In this document: positions 6,809 through 16,202 of the stretch, one piece after another | How positions within the stretch are numbered: position 1 is the stretch's first letter | Layout: each line of letters opens with the position of its first letter | Source: an uncultured Clostridia bacterium | GTDB lineage: Bacteria > Bacillota > Clostridia > Christensenellales > Borkfalkiaceae | Reading direction: 5' to 3' | DNA length: 64,000 nucleotides | Assembly (NCBI GenBank): GCA_947625865.1 | Contig: CANQQD010000003.1 | Coordinates: forward strand, 21,613 to 85,612 | Made by a program: the position numbers and the translations under genes | The notes under the pieces: model-generated | The model's database searches: none | The model's input: only the letters and a program-made list of their open reading frames with translations | What the model was told of the DNA's origin: nothing

Positions 6809-9463
6809 ATGGATAATGATAACGCAAGGCTGTGCCTGGAAAAATTTGAGCGGGATATTTCGCCGCAGCAGGCAAAAGAAATCAAAGAACAGCTCAAATC
6901 GGTTCCTGACGAACGCGCTCAAAACATAAGAGGTATAAAGACCAAAAGCGCAGAAAAGACAGTTATGCTTTCCTCAATTTTTGGGCTTTTCGGCGGCGGC
7001 AGCTTTTATCTCGGACAGCTTAAAAGAGGTCTCTGCAAGGTTCTCTTCAATGTAATTGTTCCGTTCGCCGTGGCAATGATTTTTTTATTCTGGCTTGCCC
7101 CGACAAACAGAATGTATGCCGAGCAGGGTTCCTTGTACAGCAGTTTTTCCACAAGCAAAACGGCAGGTTTATCTAATTTTGAATATCATTACAGTTTAAT
7201 GGCGGAACAAGAGCAGGATGATACCGATGGGTCAAACAGCAATTCCGATCTTTATGATCGCGGTTTTACCGACAACATTAACACAGCATCAACTCTTTAC
7301 AGTCAGGCGCTTGAAAAACTTCGCAATAGCTTTAACGATATTCCAAATAATTTTTCTCAATTAGAGGCGCTTTATAAAGATCCGAGTATGCCGGATAAAT
7401 ATATGCTGTCGGAAAGATATCAAGCAATAAACGAACAATTCGCCGAGTTTAATGAAAAGTATAATGGCGCTGAAAATGCGCCTGCCAAATACAGCTTTGC
7501 AAATTATTCCGGCACTTTAAAAAATGTTTATAATACTTTGACTGCAATATTTCCCAATATGTCAAAGCAGGAACAAGAACCCGGATTCGAGCAGGGAAAA
7601 GAACAATCGTTGACCGAAAAGCTTGAGACTGTATTAACAGAAGATCCTGTAAAGGAAAATAAGGAACTCGTTGATGATATAAGTTCTCTTATAAACGATA
7701 TAACCGTTTTGTCGTCCACAGATTTGGAGTCATATATCAACTTACTCGATTTGATAGACTTACAAAATCTTTTGGATACTGCTGTGCCCGCCGACAACCG
7801 CGTAGCATTTGAAGCGGTAGACGGAGTAATGACGAAACTTGAAAGATATTATGAATCCGGCGAGGATAATCTTGATACGCTTGCAGAGTTCATCTTGTCT
7901 TTAAATAATGGAATAAGCAGTGTCGATATTGTAAAAATAGATCAAAGCATTAAGAATGTGCAGGAGCCTATTGACCAGATAGTTGCCACGAATATCTACA
8001 ACACAATCGAACCAATGAATGGCATTATTCACCCAGCAAACAGCAGTAGCGATGTGATCGAGATCGAAGGCGATAGTTTAAGCGTAACTTTTGGAGGCAA
8101 GGGTACACTTACTGTAAGTTTCGCGTCCACGGGCAGCAATTTTAAATCGCATTTCGGCATAAAAGACGCCGAAGGTAATTATATCGAAGCGAGCAGCGAA
8201 TCCACAGCTTCAAAAGTTGAGGAGGGATTAGATGCAGGAGCGTACGCCGTAACGGGAGTCGGCTATAAGACGGTAAAATATAGCATAGATACAGCGGGGA
8301 CATATATTCTTTGTAGTCCTAAGGACGTAACGGGCAGAGGCTGCTATATCGGCTCTATAGCTATGAAAGACATAGTAGATGGCGAAAACGGACAGGAAAC
8401 GCACGATGATGCCCTTGATATTGCAAAGTTGAAAGAGGCAATCAAGGCTGATTTGGGCGTTGTGGGCGTTGATACTATTGCAGATAAATCGGTGCTTAAA
8501 GAAGAGTATTTTAAAAAAGACGCAGACGGTAAAAACAGCAACGCTTTCTTAAGTTTGATTGCGGCAGAAAGCCAAAATGTTAAGTACATAACAATCAATA
8601 AAGGTTTTGAAGAATTGCTTTCAAATGTGGTCGTCGCGCTTAATAAATTATCTGCAGATGCAGGAGAAGATTCGCTGATTCCTGAAATGTATGAAGAGTT
8701 GCAAACTATTTCATCAAAGTATACTTCATTGGATCTGGCAAAAAAATTTGCAGACCTTTATGAATATAAAGTAGACGAAGATAATAAAAAAGCCGAAACG
8801 GTAAACTTTGTTGAAGAGTATGAAACTGCTTTTAAAAAGTTTGTTACTGAAAATTATAAAAAGAACGACAACTCGAACCTTTTGACCTTATCTCAACTTG
8901 TTGAACCCTTCAATAATGCTGCAGACACAATAGCTGAAGATGCAAGCAATATAAATGCTATACGTAGCAGTTCGGTATTTGATAAGACAATATATCTTGT
9001 AAGTTCACATACGGCAGAAACACTGTTACAGTATTACACCGATAGTCCCGTAAGTTTCTTCAATGAGTCGGGGGAAGGATTGCTTATCTATTATTTGTGT
9101 GCTGCGCCCCGAACCGAGGCAGATATCAAGCTTGGTATAACAGATACATTGAGAGATTATTATTACACCTCTCAGATAATAGTAATGAAAGCTCAAACGA
9201 TTTATAAGCTAACCACGCTTGAAGCTATTGAACAGGATTTGATGGGCATGTCTTCGGAAATAAACGCCTTGAATTCGCTTACATCCGACAAGGTTTACGG
9301 TTGGAGACTTACATCCGAACTGCTCACTGCTTTGTTTGCAACATATCTTGCCATAGATTTGATAGTTATTGTTGCGTACTGGGTATTCGAGGTGTTCAGA
9401 GACAGAGAAAAGTGCTACAATATGAATTATGAACTCATATGTAAAGCTCTATCAATAAAATAA
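6809..9463 (+). CDS. Large membrane protein, ectodomain within a TM2-like fold
   Basis: 884 residues, function not recognised. Residues 1-50 are charged and look cytoplasmic. Residues about 52-97 hold two hydrophobic stretches with FGLFGGGSFYLGQLKRG, which resembles the first half of a TM2 domain (the Gly-rich turn FYLG followed by a basic loop). About 730 polar residues follow, with many Asp, Glu, Asn and Ser, several predicted helical stretches and a beta-rich patch near 415-510. A final hydrophobic helix (about 834-862, TYLAIDLIVIVAYWVFEVF) ends in a short basic/Asn tail, like the second TM2 helix. The simplest topology is a short cytoplasmic N-terminus, a very large extracellular insert and a short cytoplasmic tail. 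There is no cleavable signal peptide. The start has no strong ribosome site apart from GGGGG at 6798. It is divergent from an XRE regulator and followed by a strong terminator. Confidence 0.7.
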   Translation: MDNDNARLCLEKFERDISPQQAKEIKEQLKSVPDERAQNIRGIKTKSAEKTVMLSSIFGLFGGGSFYLGQLKRGLCKVLFNVIVPFAVAMIFLFWLAPTNRMYAEQGSLYSSFSTSKTAGLSNFEYHYSLMAEQEQDDTDGSNSNSDLYDRGFTDNINTASTLYSQALEKLRNSFNDIPNNFSQLEALYKDPSMPDKYMLSERYQAINEQFAEFNEKYNGAENAPAKYSFANYSGTLKNVYNTLTAIFPNMSKQEQEPGFEQGKEQSLTEKLETVLTEDPVKENKELVDDISSLINDITVLSSTDLESYINLLDLIDLQNLLDTAVPADNRVAFEAVDGVMTKLERYYESGEDNLDTLAEFILSLNNGISSVDIVKIDQSIKNVQEPIDQIVATNIYNTIEPMNGIIHPANSSSDVIEIEGDSLSVTFGGKGTLTVSFASTGSNFKSHFGIKDAEGNYIEASSESTASKVEEGLDAGAYAVTGVGYKTVKYSIDTAGTYILCSPKDVTGRGCYIGSIAMKDIVDGENGQETHDDALDIAKLKEAIKADLGVVGVDTIADKSVLKEEYFKKDADGKNSNAFLSLIAAESQNVKYITINKGFEELLSNVVVALNKLSADAGEDSLIPEMYEELQTISSKYTSLDLAKKFADLYEYKVDEDNKKAETVNFVEEYETAFKKFVTENYKKNDNSNLLTLSQLVEPFNNAADTIAEDASNINAIRSSSVFDKTIYLVSSHTAETLLQYYTDSPVSFFNESGEGLLIYYLCAAPRTEADIKLGITDTLRDYYYTSQIIVMKAQTIYKLTTLEAIEQDLMGMSSEINALNSLTSDKVYGWRLTSELLTALFATYLAIDLIVIVAYWVFEVFRDREKCYNMNYELICKALSIK

Positions 9464-9489
9464 TCTTTTAAATAGACTTATATGTTCTG

Positions 9490-9528
9490 TGCTGCGGAGC
9501 GAATAAATTCGCTCCGCAGCATTTTTTT
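9490..9528 (+). terminator. Rho-independent terminator
   Basis: A 15-bp stem (TGCTGCGGAGCGAAT with its complement, 9490-9521) is followed by seven Ts. Confidence 0.9.
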
Positions 9529-9540
9529 GCCTTAAAATAC

Positions 9541-9569
9541 TTGACAAAAATGATGCTTTAATGTACAAT
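9541..9569 (+). promoter_or_regulatory. Consensus promoter of the TetR-ABC operon
   Basis: TTGACA (9541-9546), a 17-bp spacer and TACAAT (9564-9569). This is one of the best sigma-A promoters in the window, as expected for a gene held by a repressor. Confidence 0.8.
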
Positions 9570-9598
9570 AACAATTGTTATTAATAACATATGTTATT
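9568..9598. promoter_or_regulatory. Two adjacent palindromic TetR operators
   Basis: A perfect 14-bp palindrome ATAACAATTGTTAT (9568-9581) and a perfect 16-bp palindrome AATAACATATGTTATT (9583-9598) share half-site ATAACA and have centres 16 bp apart. They overlap the end of the -10 box and the transcription start. A TetR-type regulator encoded just downstream is the obvious ligand. Confidence 0.75.
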
Positions 9599-9613
9599 TA
9601 TCGAAGTATAGTT

Positions 9614-10168
9614 ATGCCTGCAAAAAAAATGATCTCTAAGGGGAACATAGTCGAAGCAGCCCTCGGCATTGTCCGCAGGGAGGGAATGGAAGGGTTGAAT
9701 ATGCGTTCGCTTGCAAAGGAGTGCAATTGTTCAACACAGCCTATTTATCTGTCCTTTACGGGGATAGATGAGCTTAAATCGGCAGTTGCCGGGAGAATTG
9801 TGGAAATATATAAAGGGTATTTAAACAGCGAAATTGCCTCGGGTAAATATCCGCCCTATAAAGCCACGGGTATGGGCTATATACGGTTTGCCAAGGAGGA
9901 GCCAAAGCTTTTCAAATATCTGTTTATGAGCAGTAACGGTGCGTCCACGGTAGACGAACGCTCTGACTTTAACGAGGAGGTCTTTAATATCATGGGTCAG
10001 ATGGGCATACCGCAGGACAAGGCAAACGGGCTTCACGCCCACATGTGGGTATGGGTGCACGGCATAGCTACGATGTATGCAACAGGCTATCTCAATTGGG
10101 ATTGGGATACGGTCGCTAAAATGCTTACCGACGCTTTCCTCGGCATCAAGGCACGCCTCGGCATTTAA
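9614..10168 (+). CDS. TetR/AcrR-family regulator
   Basis: A 184-residue regulator. The N-terminal HTH spans residues about 8-48 (MISKGNIVEAALGIV...LNMRSLAKECNCSTQPIYLSFTG), typical of TetR proteins. The C-terminal ~130 residues are a helical ligand domain with a WVWVHGIATM stretch. ATG 9614 (MPAKK) is chosen because it precedes the first HTH helix directly; the upstream in-frame TTG lies inside the operator palindromes. There is little ribosome-site complementarity. It leads an operon with an ABC ATPase and permease and probably represses it until a toxic ligand binds. Confidence 0.85.
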   Translation: MPAKKMISKGNIVEAALGIVRREGMEGLNMRSLAKECNCSTQPIYLSFTGIDELKSAVAGRIVEIYKGYLNSEIASGKYPPYKATGMGYIRFAKEEPKLFKYLFMSSNGASTVDERSDFNEEVFNIMGQMGIPQDKANGLHAHMWVWVHGIATMYATGYLNWDWDTVAKMLTDAFLGIKARLGI

Positions 10169-10197
10169 AAGAATTTAAAATGGCAATGGGAGAGAAT

Positions 10198-11106
10198 ATG
10201 ATAATTGAAATAAATCACCTCATTAAATCTTTCAAGGATCTGAAAGCGGTGGACGACCTGTCTTTTTCCGTGCGCGAGGGAGAGCTTTTTGCCTTCCTCG
10301 GTGAAAACGGCGCGGGCAAATCCACTACGATAAACATTATAAGCGGTATATTGAAGCGTGACGGCGGCGACGTAAAGGTCTGCGGCGAGGATATCGACGG
10401 CAACGCCGCGCTTATAAAGCAAAAAATAGGTATAGTTTTCCAGAACTCCGTTTTGGATAAACGCCTCACTGCAGGCGACAATATTAAAAGCCGCGCCGCA
10501 ATGTACGGCATATTCGGCGAGCGCTTTAAATCGAAGCTTAACGAACTTGACGCACTTTTTGATTTAAAGGAAATACTGAACCGTCCGCTTGTAAAGCTTT
10601 CCGGCGGGCAGAAGCGCCGCATAGATATAGCCCGCGCTCTTGTCAACGACCCCGAGCTTCTCATTTTAGACGAGCCGACCACAGGGCTTGACCCAAAGAC
10701 CCGCCAAACGGTGTGGAACGTCATAGAAAAATATCGCAGGGAGAGGGGACTGACTGTTCTTTTGACTACTCATTATATGGAAGAAGCGGCAGTTGCCGAC
10801 TATGTTGTAATAATCGACGGCGGCAAAAAGGCAGCCGAGGGCACGCCCCACGACTTGAAGAATAAATACGCCGCCGATTTTATCCGTTTTTACAAGCGTT
10901 TAAACGAAGCCGGCGAGCTGTTTGAACGGTTGGGATATCCGGTAAAGCGTGAGCGCGATTTTTTAGAGGTCGAGATAAAGGGTACGGACAGGATAGCCGG
11001 ATATATACGCAACTATCCGCCGCTTTTTGAAGATTTCGAGGTGCTCAAGGGCAACATGGACAACGTGTTTTTAAAGGTCACAGGCAAGGATATAAGGGAG
11101 GCATAG
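10198..11106 (+). CDS. ABC transporter ATPase, DrrA-like
   Basis: About 302 residues. The ATPase domain fills the first ~220 residues: Walker A GENGAGKST, Q-loop FQNS, signature LSGGQKRR, Walker B LLILDEPTTGLDP and switch His in TTHYMEEA. The last ~80 residues form a small accessory domain typical of the daunorubicin-resistance (DrrA) group. ATG 10198 is preferred because GGGAGA lies 6 nt upstream; ATG 10180 has no such site. One base separates its stop from the permease ATG at 11108. Together they form a two-component exporter in the membrane, controlled by the TetR protein. The substrate cannot be told. Confidence 0.9.
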   Translation: MIIEINHLIKSFKDLKAVDDLSFSVREGELFAFLGENGAGKSTTINIISGILKRDGGDVKVCGEDIDGNAALIKQKIGIVFQNSVLDKRLTAGDNIKSRAAMYGIFGERFKSKLNELDALFDLKEILNRPLVKLSGGQKRRIDIARALVNDPELLILDEPTTGLDPKTRQTVWNVIEKYRRERGLTVLLTTHYMEEAAVADYVVIIDGGKKAAEGTPHDLKNKYAADFIRFYKRLNEAGELFERLGYPVKRERDFLEVEIKGTDRIAGYIRNYPPLFEDFEVLKGNMDNVFLKVTGKDIREA

Positions 11107-11107
11107 T

Positions 11108-12049
11108 ATGACGGAATTTAAAAAATTAAGCGCGCTCGTCAGCCGCAACATAAAGTGTTATTTCAAGGACAAATTTTTATTTTTTGTTTCGCTCATCACT
11201 CCTATGATTTTGCTTGTTCTCTTCATAACCTTCCTTCGCGGCGTCTATCTGAACAGCTTTAAGCAGATATTTGCGGCTTTTGGCTTCGAGCTTACCGAAC
11301 CGCGGGTTTTGGAGGGGCTTGCGGGAAGTTGGCTGCTCTCGTCCATTCTTGCTGTGAGCGCGGTGACTGTTGCCGTATGCTCGAACGCGGTCATGGTAAA
11401 CGATAAAATTGAAAACAGTCTGAATGATTTTTTAATTACGCCCGTAAAACGCACCACGCTTTCGGTAAGCTATTTTATAGCCAATTTTATAGTTACGCTT
11501 ATAGTGGAGCTTGCAGTGCTGCTTGTCGGCTTTATATATCTTGCCGCCGTCGGTTGGTATCTGGCGTTTACGGACGTGTTGCTTATTGTGGCGGATATTT
11601 TATGCTGCGTGCTGTTCGGCTCCTTGCTTGCGGGCGTCGTGGAGAGCTTTATATCCTCGCAGGGCGGGCTTTCGGCCGTCTCCTCGCTGGTTTCGGGCAT
11701 GTACGGCTTTATCTGCGGCGCATATATGCCTCTTTCGCAATTTGCCGACGGCATGCGCAGCGCTATCTGCTGTTTGCCGGGCACCTACAGCGTAGGCATT
11801 TTGAGAAATCATTTTATGTCCGGCTATGTAAATAAGCTTGCAGAGCTCGGTTTGCCCGAGGTCGGAGCGGAAGCGCTCAAGGACGGCTTCGATTGCAATT
11901 TGACCTTCGGCGGCGCGTTCAACAAAATCGCCTATGAAGGGGGCACGCAAATACCTCTTTGGGCAATGTACGTAATACTTCTCGGTGCCTGCGCGGTTCT
12001 GCTTGCCGCGTATATCGCCATTGTGATACTTAAAAACCGTAAAAGGTAA
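11108..12049 (+). CDS. ABC-2 type permease, DrrB-like
   Basis: 313 residues with six predicted membrane segments: about 25-45, 75-95, 120-150, 160-185, 190-215 and 285-308. An amphipathic N-terminal helix lies before the first. The short basic C-terminus (KNRKR) is consistent with a cytoplasmic end. This is the membrane half of the exporter encoded with the ATPase immediately upstream. The likely assembly is a dimer of permease and ATPase that expels a drug or amphiphile. No clear terminator follows; 12050-12146 is AT-rich with no gene. Confidence 0.88.
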   Translation: MTEFKKLSALVSRNIKCYFKDKFLFFVSLITPMILLVLFITFLRGVYLNSFKQIFAAFGFELTEPRVLEGLAGSWLLSSILAVSAVTVAVCSNAVMVNDKIENSLNDFLITPVKRTTLSVSYFIANFIVTLIVELAVLLVGFIYLAAVGWYLAFTDVLLIVADILCCVLFGSLLAGVVESFISSQGGLSAVSSLVSGMYGFICGAYMPLSQFADGMRSAICCLPGTYSVGILRNHFMSGYVNKLAELGLPEVGAEALKDGFDCNLTFGGAFNKIAYEGGTQIPLWAMYVILLGACAVLLAAYIAIVILKNRKR

Positions 12050-12146
12050 CGCGCTTTTTGAATTTATTCAAAAATTTTGCATAAATCGGCTTAAAGCGGC
12101 CCGAATGTGTTTACAAATAATATGGAATAATATAGAAGGTGATTTT

Positions 12147-13370
12147 ATGCAGAAAGAAAGATTACAAAAATATGCCGAGTTGCTTGTTAAATCGGGCATC
12201 AACGTTCAGGAAGGGCAGGAGGTAATAATACAAGCCGGGCTCGACCAGCCGGAGTTTGTAATGACAGTTGTGGAGGAGTGCTATAAGCGTGGGGCTTCGC
12301 GCGTAAAGGTTGAGTGGACGCACATGCCTCTCGCAAAGCTCAACTATACCTACAGGACGCTCGAATCGCTCTCTGAGGTAACAGACGTCGAAAAGGCGCA
12401 GTGGCAGCACAAGGTCGATAAGCTCCCCTGCATGCTCTGGATAGATTCCGACGATCCCGACGGCTTGACGGGCGTTGATAACGAAAAGATATCCCGTTCC
12501 AATATCAACCGTTTCCCCATAATAAAGCCCTACCGCGAGGCTCTCGAAAACAGATATCAATGGTGCATAGCCGCTGTCCCGGGCAAGGAGTGGGCGCATA
12601 AAATCTTCCCCGGGTTGCCTACTGAAGAGGCTATGGAAAAGCTGTGGGAGGCAATACTTTTGACCGCGCGCGTGGACGACGATCCCGTAGCCGCATGGGA
12701 AAAGCATAACGCAGAGCTTGCAAAGCACTGCGAGCTTCTGAACAGCTTTAAGCTTGCAAGTCTCGAGTATAAGAGCTCCAACGGCACCGACTTCAAGGTA
12801 TGGCTGAATCCCAAGGGCAAATTTGTAGGCGGCAGCGAGAAGACGCTCGGTAAAAACGTATTTAATCCCAACATTCCAAGCGAGGAGGTCTTTACCTCAC
12901 CTATGAAGGGTCGCGCTGAGGGAAAGGTAGTTTCCACAAAGCCGCTTTCATATCAGGGTAAGCTCATCGAAAACTTCTGGATGCGCTTTGAAAACGGCAG
13001 GGTGACGGAGGTTCACGCCGAAAAGAATCAGGACGTGCTCGAAAAAATGGTAGCCATGGATGAGGGAGCGTCAATGCTCGGCGAAGTGGCTTTAATTGCC
13101 TACGACAGCCCCATAAACAACACGGGCATACTTTTCTATAACACGCTGTTCGACGAGAACGCAAGCTGTCATTTGGCGGTCGGCAGGGGCTTTAACGAAA
13201 CCCTGCAGGGCTTTGAAACAATGACGGGCGACGAATGTAAAGCGGCGGGAATAAGCGATTCCATGATCCATGTCGACTTTATGATAGGCAGCAAAGATAT
13301 GTCCATTGTAGGCGAAACCGAGAGCGGGGAGCGCATACAGATTTTCAAAGACGGCAACTGGGCAATATAA
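12147..13370 (+). CDS. Aminopeptidase, peptidase family M29
   Basis: A 407-residue cytoplasmic metallopeptidase of the AmpS/AmpT/PepS type, removing N-terminal residues from peptides with two metal ions. The metal ligands of the family are all present in order: Glu in NIPSEEVFTSP, Glu in MLGEVAL, His in ENASCHLAVG, Tyr or Phe region after it, and His and Asp in MIHVDFMIGS. The N-terminal domain has the typical LLVKSGINVQEGQEVII. ATG 12147 is chosen because GAAGGTGA lies just upstream; the protein then begins MQKERLQ. It is transcribed alone and ends in a terminator. Confidence 0.92.
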   Translation: MQKERLQKYAELLVKSGINVQEGQEVIIQAGLDQPEFVMTVVEECYKRGASRVKVEWTHMPLAKLNYTYRTLESLSEVTDVEKAQWQHKVDKLPCMLWIDSDDPDGLTGVDNEKISRSNINRFPIIKPYREALENRYQWCIAAVPGKEWAHKIFPGLPTEEAMEKLWEAILLTARVDDDPVAAWEKHNAELAKHCELLNSFKLASLEYKSSNGTDFKVWLNPKGKFVGGSEKTLGKNVFNPNIPSEEVFTSPMKGRAEGKVVSTKPLSYQGKLIENFWMRFENGRVTEVHAEKNQDVLEKMVAMDEGASMLGEVALIAYDSPINNTGILFYNTLFDENASCHLAVGRGFNETLQGFETMTGDECKAAGISDSMIHVDFMIGSKDMSIVGETESGERIQIFKDGNWAI

Positions 13371-13398
13371 TGCATTAAAGCAAATTGAATAAAAAACA

Positions 13399-13440
13399 GG
13401 CGCGGCTACCCGAAATGGGCAGCCGCGCCGTCGCTTTTTT
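13399..13440 (+). terminator. Rho-independent terminator
   Basis: GGCGCGGCT pairs with AGCCGCGCC around a 12-nt loop, followed by GTCGCTTTTTT. It lies between convergent genes. Confidence 0.85.
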
Positions 13441-13447
13441 GGGTTAT

Positions 13448-16105
13448 TTAATTTGTTGTTTTCTGCGCTTTAGGCTGTGGCGTTTTACTTGCCGAAGGCA
13501 TTATAAGCTGCATCAGCTTTGATATCCAGCCGGAAATGGGGAACGCAGCCTCTATCACAACTACTACGATCAAAATAAACGCATAGTCCCATTCCAAACC
13601 GATCCAGCCCGTATAGAACAGCTTATTGGTTATGACGGGTATCGAGAATCCCGTTATGCATACCGCAAGCACTGCAACGCACAGCACAGCCCTGAAGGCG
13701 TTCAACGGCTGGCACGTTCTGTAAACCATCACAAAGCCCGAGAACGTGAGCGCAAGCATGCACATCGGTCTGTAGAAATCGTCGAACATGGTCTGATTGA
13801 ACATTTCATGGCTGATATAGTAGGTGAGATATATCGACATGACGCAAATAATCATTGTCAGCGCGCCTGTGACGGCTCCGCTCATGACATGCGTAATAAA
13901 CTTTCCCTGTACTCTGTCCTTGTTCGGTTGCAATGAGAGGAAGAAGGAGGGAACGGCTATAATGGCTGTCTCCAAAAGCAGCATGTTCTGCGGCATAAAG
14001 AGGTACGGCTGCCCTATTGCAATACATATGATTGCAAGTATAGCCGTAAACAGCGTTTTCATCAAATAGAGCGAGGAGGAGTTTTTAATATTGTTTATAA
14101 CTCTCCGTCCCTCCGCAACGACCTTCGGCATTGAATTGAAGTTGTTGTCCATAAGCACGAGGTGGCTTACGTTCCGTGCCGCTTCACTGCCCGAGGCAAC
14201 CGACACGGCGCAATCCGCCTCCTTTAAGGCAAGTATATCGTTTACGCCGTCGCCCGTCATTGCAACCGTATTGCCCGCGGCTTTTATGGAGCGTACGAGT
14301 ATGGCTTTTTGCTCGGGTGAAACGCGTCCGAACACGGTATATTTGTTGGCGACGTTTTCCACCTCTTTATCGTTGAGCCCTTCAAGCGAAATGAATTTTT
14401 CGGCGCCTTCTATCCCTGCTCGCTTTGCGACCTCCGCGACGGTTACGGGATTGTCGCCCGAAATAACTTTTACGTTTACATCGTTTTCCTTAAACCATTT
14501 TATGGTGTTCACCGCGTCCTCGCGGATATTGTCGGCAATTGAAATTATTGCTATGGGTTTCAGCACTGCCGGCAGCTTATCCGACACGATGGGGGCGGAG
14601 GAGTGTGCCAGAACAATAACGCGGAGTCCCATCTGCGCATATTGCTTTACTATCCTCTCTACCTTGGCGGGATACGGCTTCAAAACGAATTCCGGCGCGC
14701 CCATAACAAACGTTCCGATGTCGTCGAATGTCACCGCGGAAAGCTTGCGCTTTGAGGAGAAAGGAATTTTTGTAACGGGAGTCAGTTTGTCGCTGTATCC
14801 GTAGTGATTGTAAAGCGCGATTGCCGTCTGGTTATTGTCCTGCAGACTTGCAAGCATGCTACCCATTATATCGTTTAAAGACAGATCGCCTACGGTGTTT
14901 AAAATAACGCTGTCGTTTACCCTCATTCTGCCGTCCGTTATCGTGCCTGTTTTATCGAGGCAGAGCACATTTACGCGGGCAAGCATTTCAAGGGAATACA
15001 TGTCCTGCACGAGGGTGCGGCTTTTGGCAAGCCTTACGATGCCCATAGCAAGCGCCACGGAGGTCAGAAGCAACATTCCCGAAGGGATCATACCTATGAC
15101 GACGGTACAGGTGCGTTTGAGCGCCGAATTGACTTCGGCGGGGAACAGCCAGTCGGCGTCGGGCACGGGATTGTGGAGCGCTATCAAAAAGCTACCTATA
15201 GCAATAGGGATAATGAGCACCGTTATGCACTTGATTATGAGCTTTGTGGAATTCATCAGCTCGGAGTTGGGGCGCTTGTACTTTTTTGCCTTTGCCGTCA
15301 GCTTTTCAAGGTATGTGTCCTTACCAACCTTATCGACTCTGAATTTTCCGCTGCCGCTCGAAATAAAGCTTCCCGCGTATAAAATATCGCCCACGGATTT
15401 CTTTATGGCAATACTTTCGCCTGTCAGGAGGCTTTCGTTCACTTCAACCGTGCCTTCGGCAAGGATACAATCCGCAGGCACCTGGTTGCCGGTTTCGAGA
15501 ATTATTATGTCGTCTAAAACTATCTCCTTCGAGGGTATATCCATTATCTCGCCGTCGCGGACGACCTTTACGGTGTTCGAGGCAAGTATCGCCAGCTTAT
15601 CTATGGAACGCTTCGAACGGATCTCCTGTATAATGCCTATTAAAATATTGGCCGTGGTTATCACGAGCACAAGGTAGTTGGAAATGCTCTCGGTGTGCGC
15701 AAGTATCAGGGCTATTCCCGCAAGCAGGCAGAGGAGATTGAAGAACGTGCAGATATTCCCGATAAAAATGCTCGCATAGGAGCGGGAGTACTGCTTGTTG
15801 GTCGTGTTGAACAGGAACTGGCTGAACCTCGTTTCTACCTGCGCGGCTGTGAGACCCATATTCAGCTTCGGCGAAAATCTCTCGACCTTTGAATTGATTT
15901 CCTTTTTGGGGTGCCGTTTGAAGTATTTTATAATCTTTTGCTTGTCAACGGCTTCGGTCGCGGGGGCAGAGGCATCGGAACTGCTGAATTCCTCCGACGG
16001 GAAAATAGTTGTCTGTACGCTGTCGGTTGCCGCAACTTCTTCGGTCGCGGGGTCGGTATTTTTACCGGGTTTTTTATCCGGACTTTTGAAAAATATTCTA
16101 CTCAT
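13448..16105 (-). CDS. P-type cation-transporting ATPase
   Basis: 885 residues. The hydrophilic N-terminus (about 1-110) is rich in Thr, Ser and Glu and unlike the core. The core has all P-type marks: actuator loop LLTGES, phosphorylation site CLDKTGTITDG, and hinge MTGDGVNDILALKEADCAVS. About ten membrane helices are predicted (pairs near 115-165, 300-370, then six in the last 200 residues). The M4 motif is GMIPSGMLLL rather than the PEGL of Ca2+ pumps or the CPC of copper pumps, so it belongs with the CtpE-like group of uncertain cation, possibly Ca2+. The ATG is preceded by TTGAAA-17-TATAAT ending 14 nt upstream and no ribosome site. It has no operon partners. Confidence 0.85.
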   Translation of the reverse strand: MSRIFFKSPDKKPGKNTDPATEEVAATDSVQTTIFPSEEFSSSDASAPATEAVDKQKIIKYFKRHPKKEINSKVERFSPKLNMGLTAAQVETRFSQFLFNTTNKQYSRSYASIFIGNICTFFNLLCLLAGIALILAHTESISNYLVLVITTANILIGIIQEIRSKRSIDKLAILASNTVKVVRDGEIMDIPSKEIVLDDIIILETGNQVPADCILAEGTVEVNESLLTGESIAIKKSVGDILYAGSFISSGSGKFRVDKVGKDTYLEKLTAKAKKYKRPNSELMNSTKLIIKCITVLIIPIAIGSFLIALHNPVPDADWLFPAEVNSALKRTCTVVIGMIPSGMLLLTSVALAMGIVRLAKSRTLVQDMYSLEMLARVNVLCLDKTGTITDGRMRVNDSVILNTVGDLSLNDIMGSMLASLQDNNQTAIALYNHYGYSDKLTPVTKIPFSSKRKLSAVTFDDIGTFVMGAPEFVLKPYPAKVERIVKQYAQMGLRVIVLAHSSAPIVSDKLPAVLKPIAIISIADNIREDAVNTIKWFKENDVNVKVISGDNPVTVAEVAKRAGIEGAEKFISLEGLNDKEVENVANKYTVFGRVSPEQKAILVRSIKAAGNTVAMTGDGVNDILALKEADCAVSVASGSEAARNVSHLVLMDNNFNSMPKVVAEGRRVINNIKNSSSLYLMKTLFTAILAIICIAIGQPYLFMPQNMLLLETAIIAVPSFFLSLQPNKDRVQGKFITHVMSGAVTGALTMIICVMSIYLTYYISHEMFNQTMFDDFYRPMCMLALTFSGFVMVYRTCQPLNAFRAVLCVAVLAVCITGFSIPVITNKLFYTGWIGLEWDYAFILIVVVVIEAAFPISGWISKLMQLIMPSASKTPQPKAQKTTN

Positions 16106-16119
16106 AGACTGTAAGACAC

Positions 16120-16148
16120 ATTATATCACAAAAAATAGCGTTTTTCAA
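16120..16148 (-). promoter_or_regulatory. Promoter of the P-type ATPase gene
   Basis: On the minus strand TTGAAA (16143-16148), a 17-bp spacer and TATAAT (16120-16125). The predicted leader is only about 7-8 nt with no Shine-Dalgarno. Confidence 0.6.
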
Positions 16149-16167
16149 GATATTGAGAATAAATTAA

Positions 16168-16196
16168 TTGCAATTGGAAAAATTTTGAATTATAAT
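16168..16196 (+). promoter_or_regulatory. Leaderless promoter of serS
   Basis: TTGCAA (16168-16173), a 17-bp spacer and TATAAT (16191-16196), ending 6 nt before ATG 16203. Transcription should start at or next to the A of ATG. There is no room for a ribosome site or a T-box. Confidence 0.75.
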
Positions 16197-16202
16197 TAAA
16201 GT

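Noticed and set aside
11511-11835. Overlapping short open frames within the ABC permease.
   Set aside because: They are out of frame with a complete ABC-2 permease and lack start signals.
16106-16202. A T-box leader for serS.
   Set aside because: The promoter abuts the start codon; no T-box core sequence or terminator lies in the 97-bp gap.
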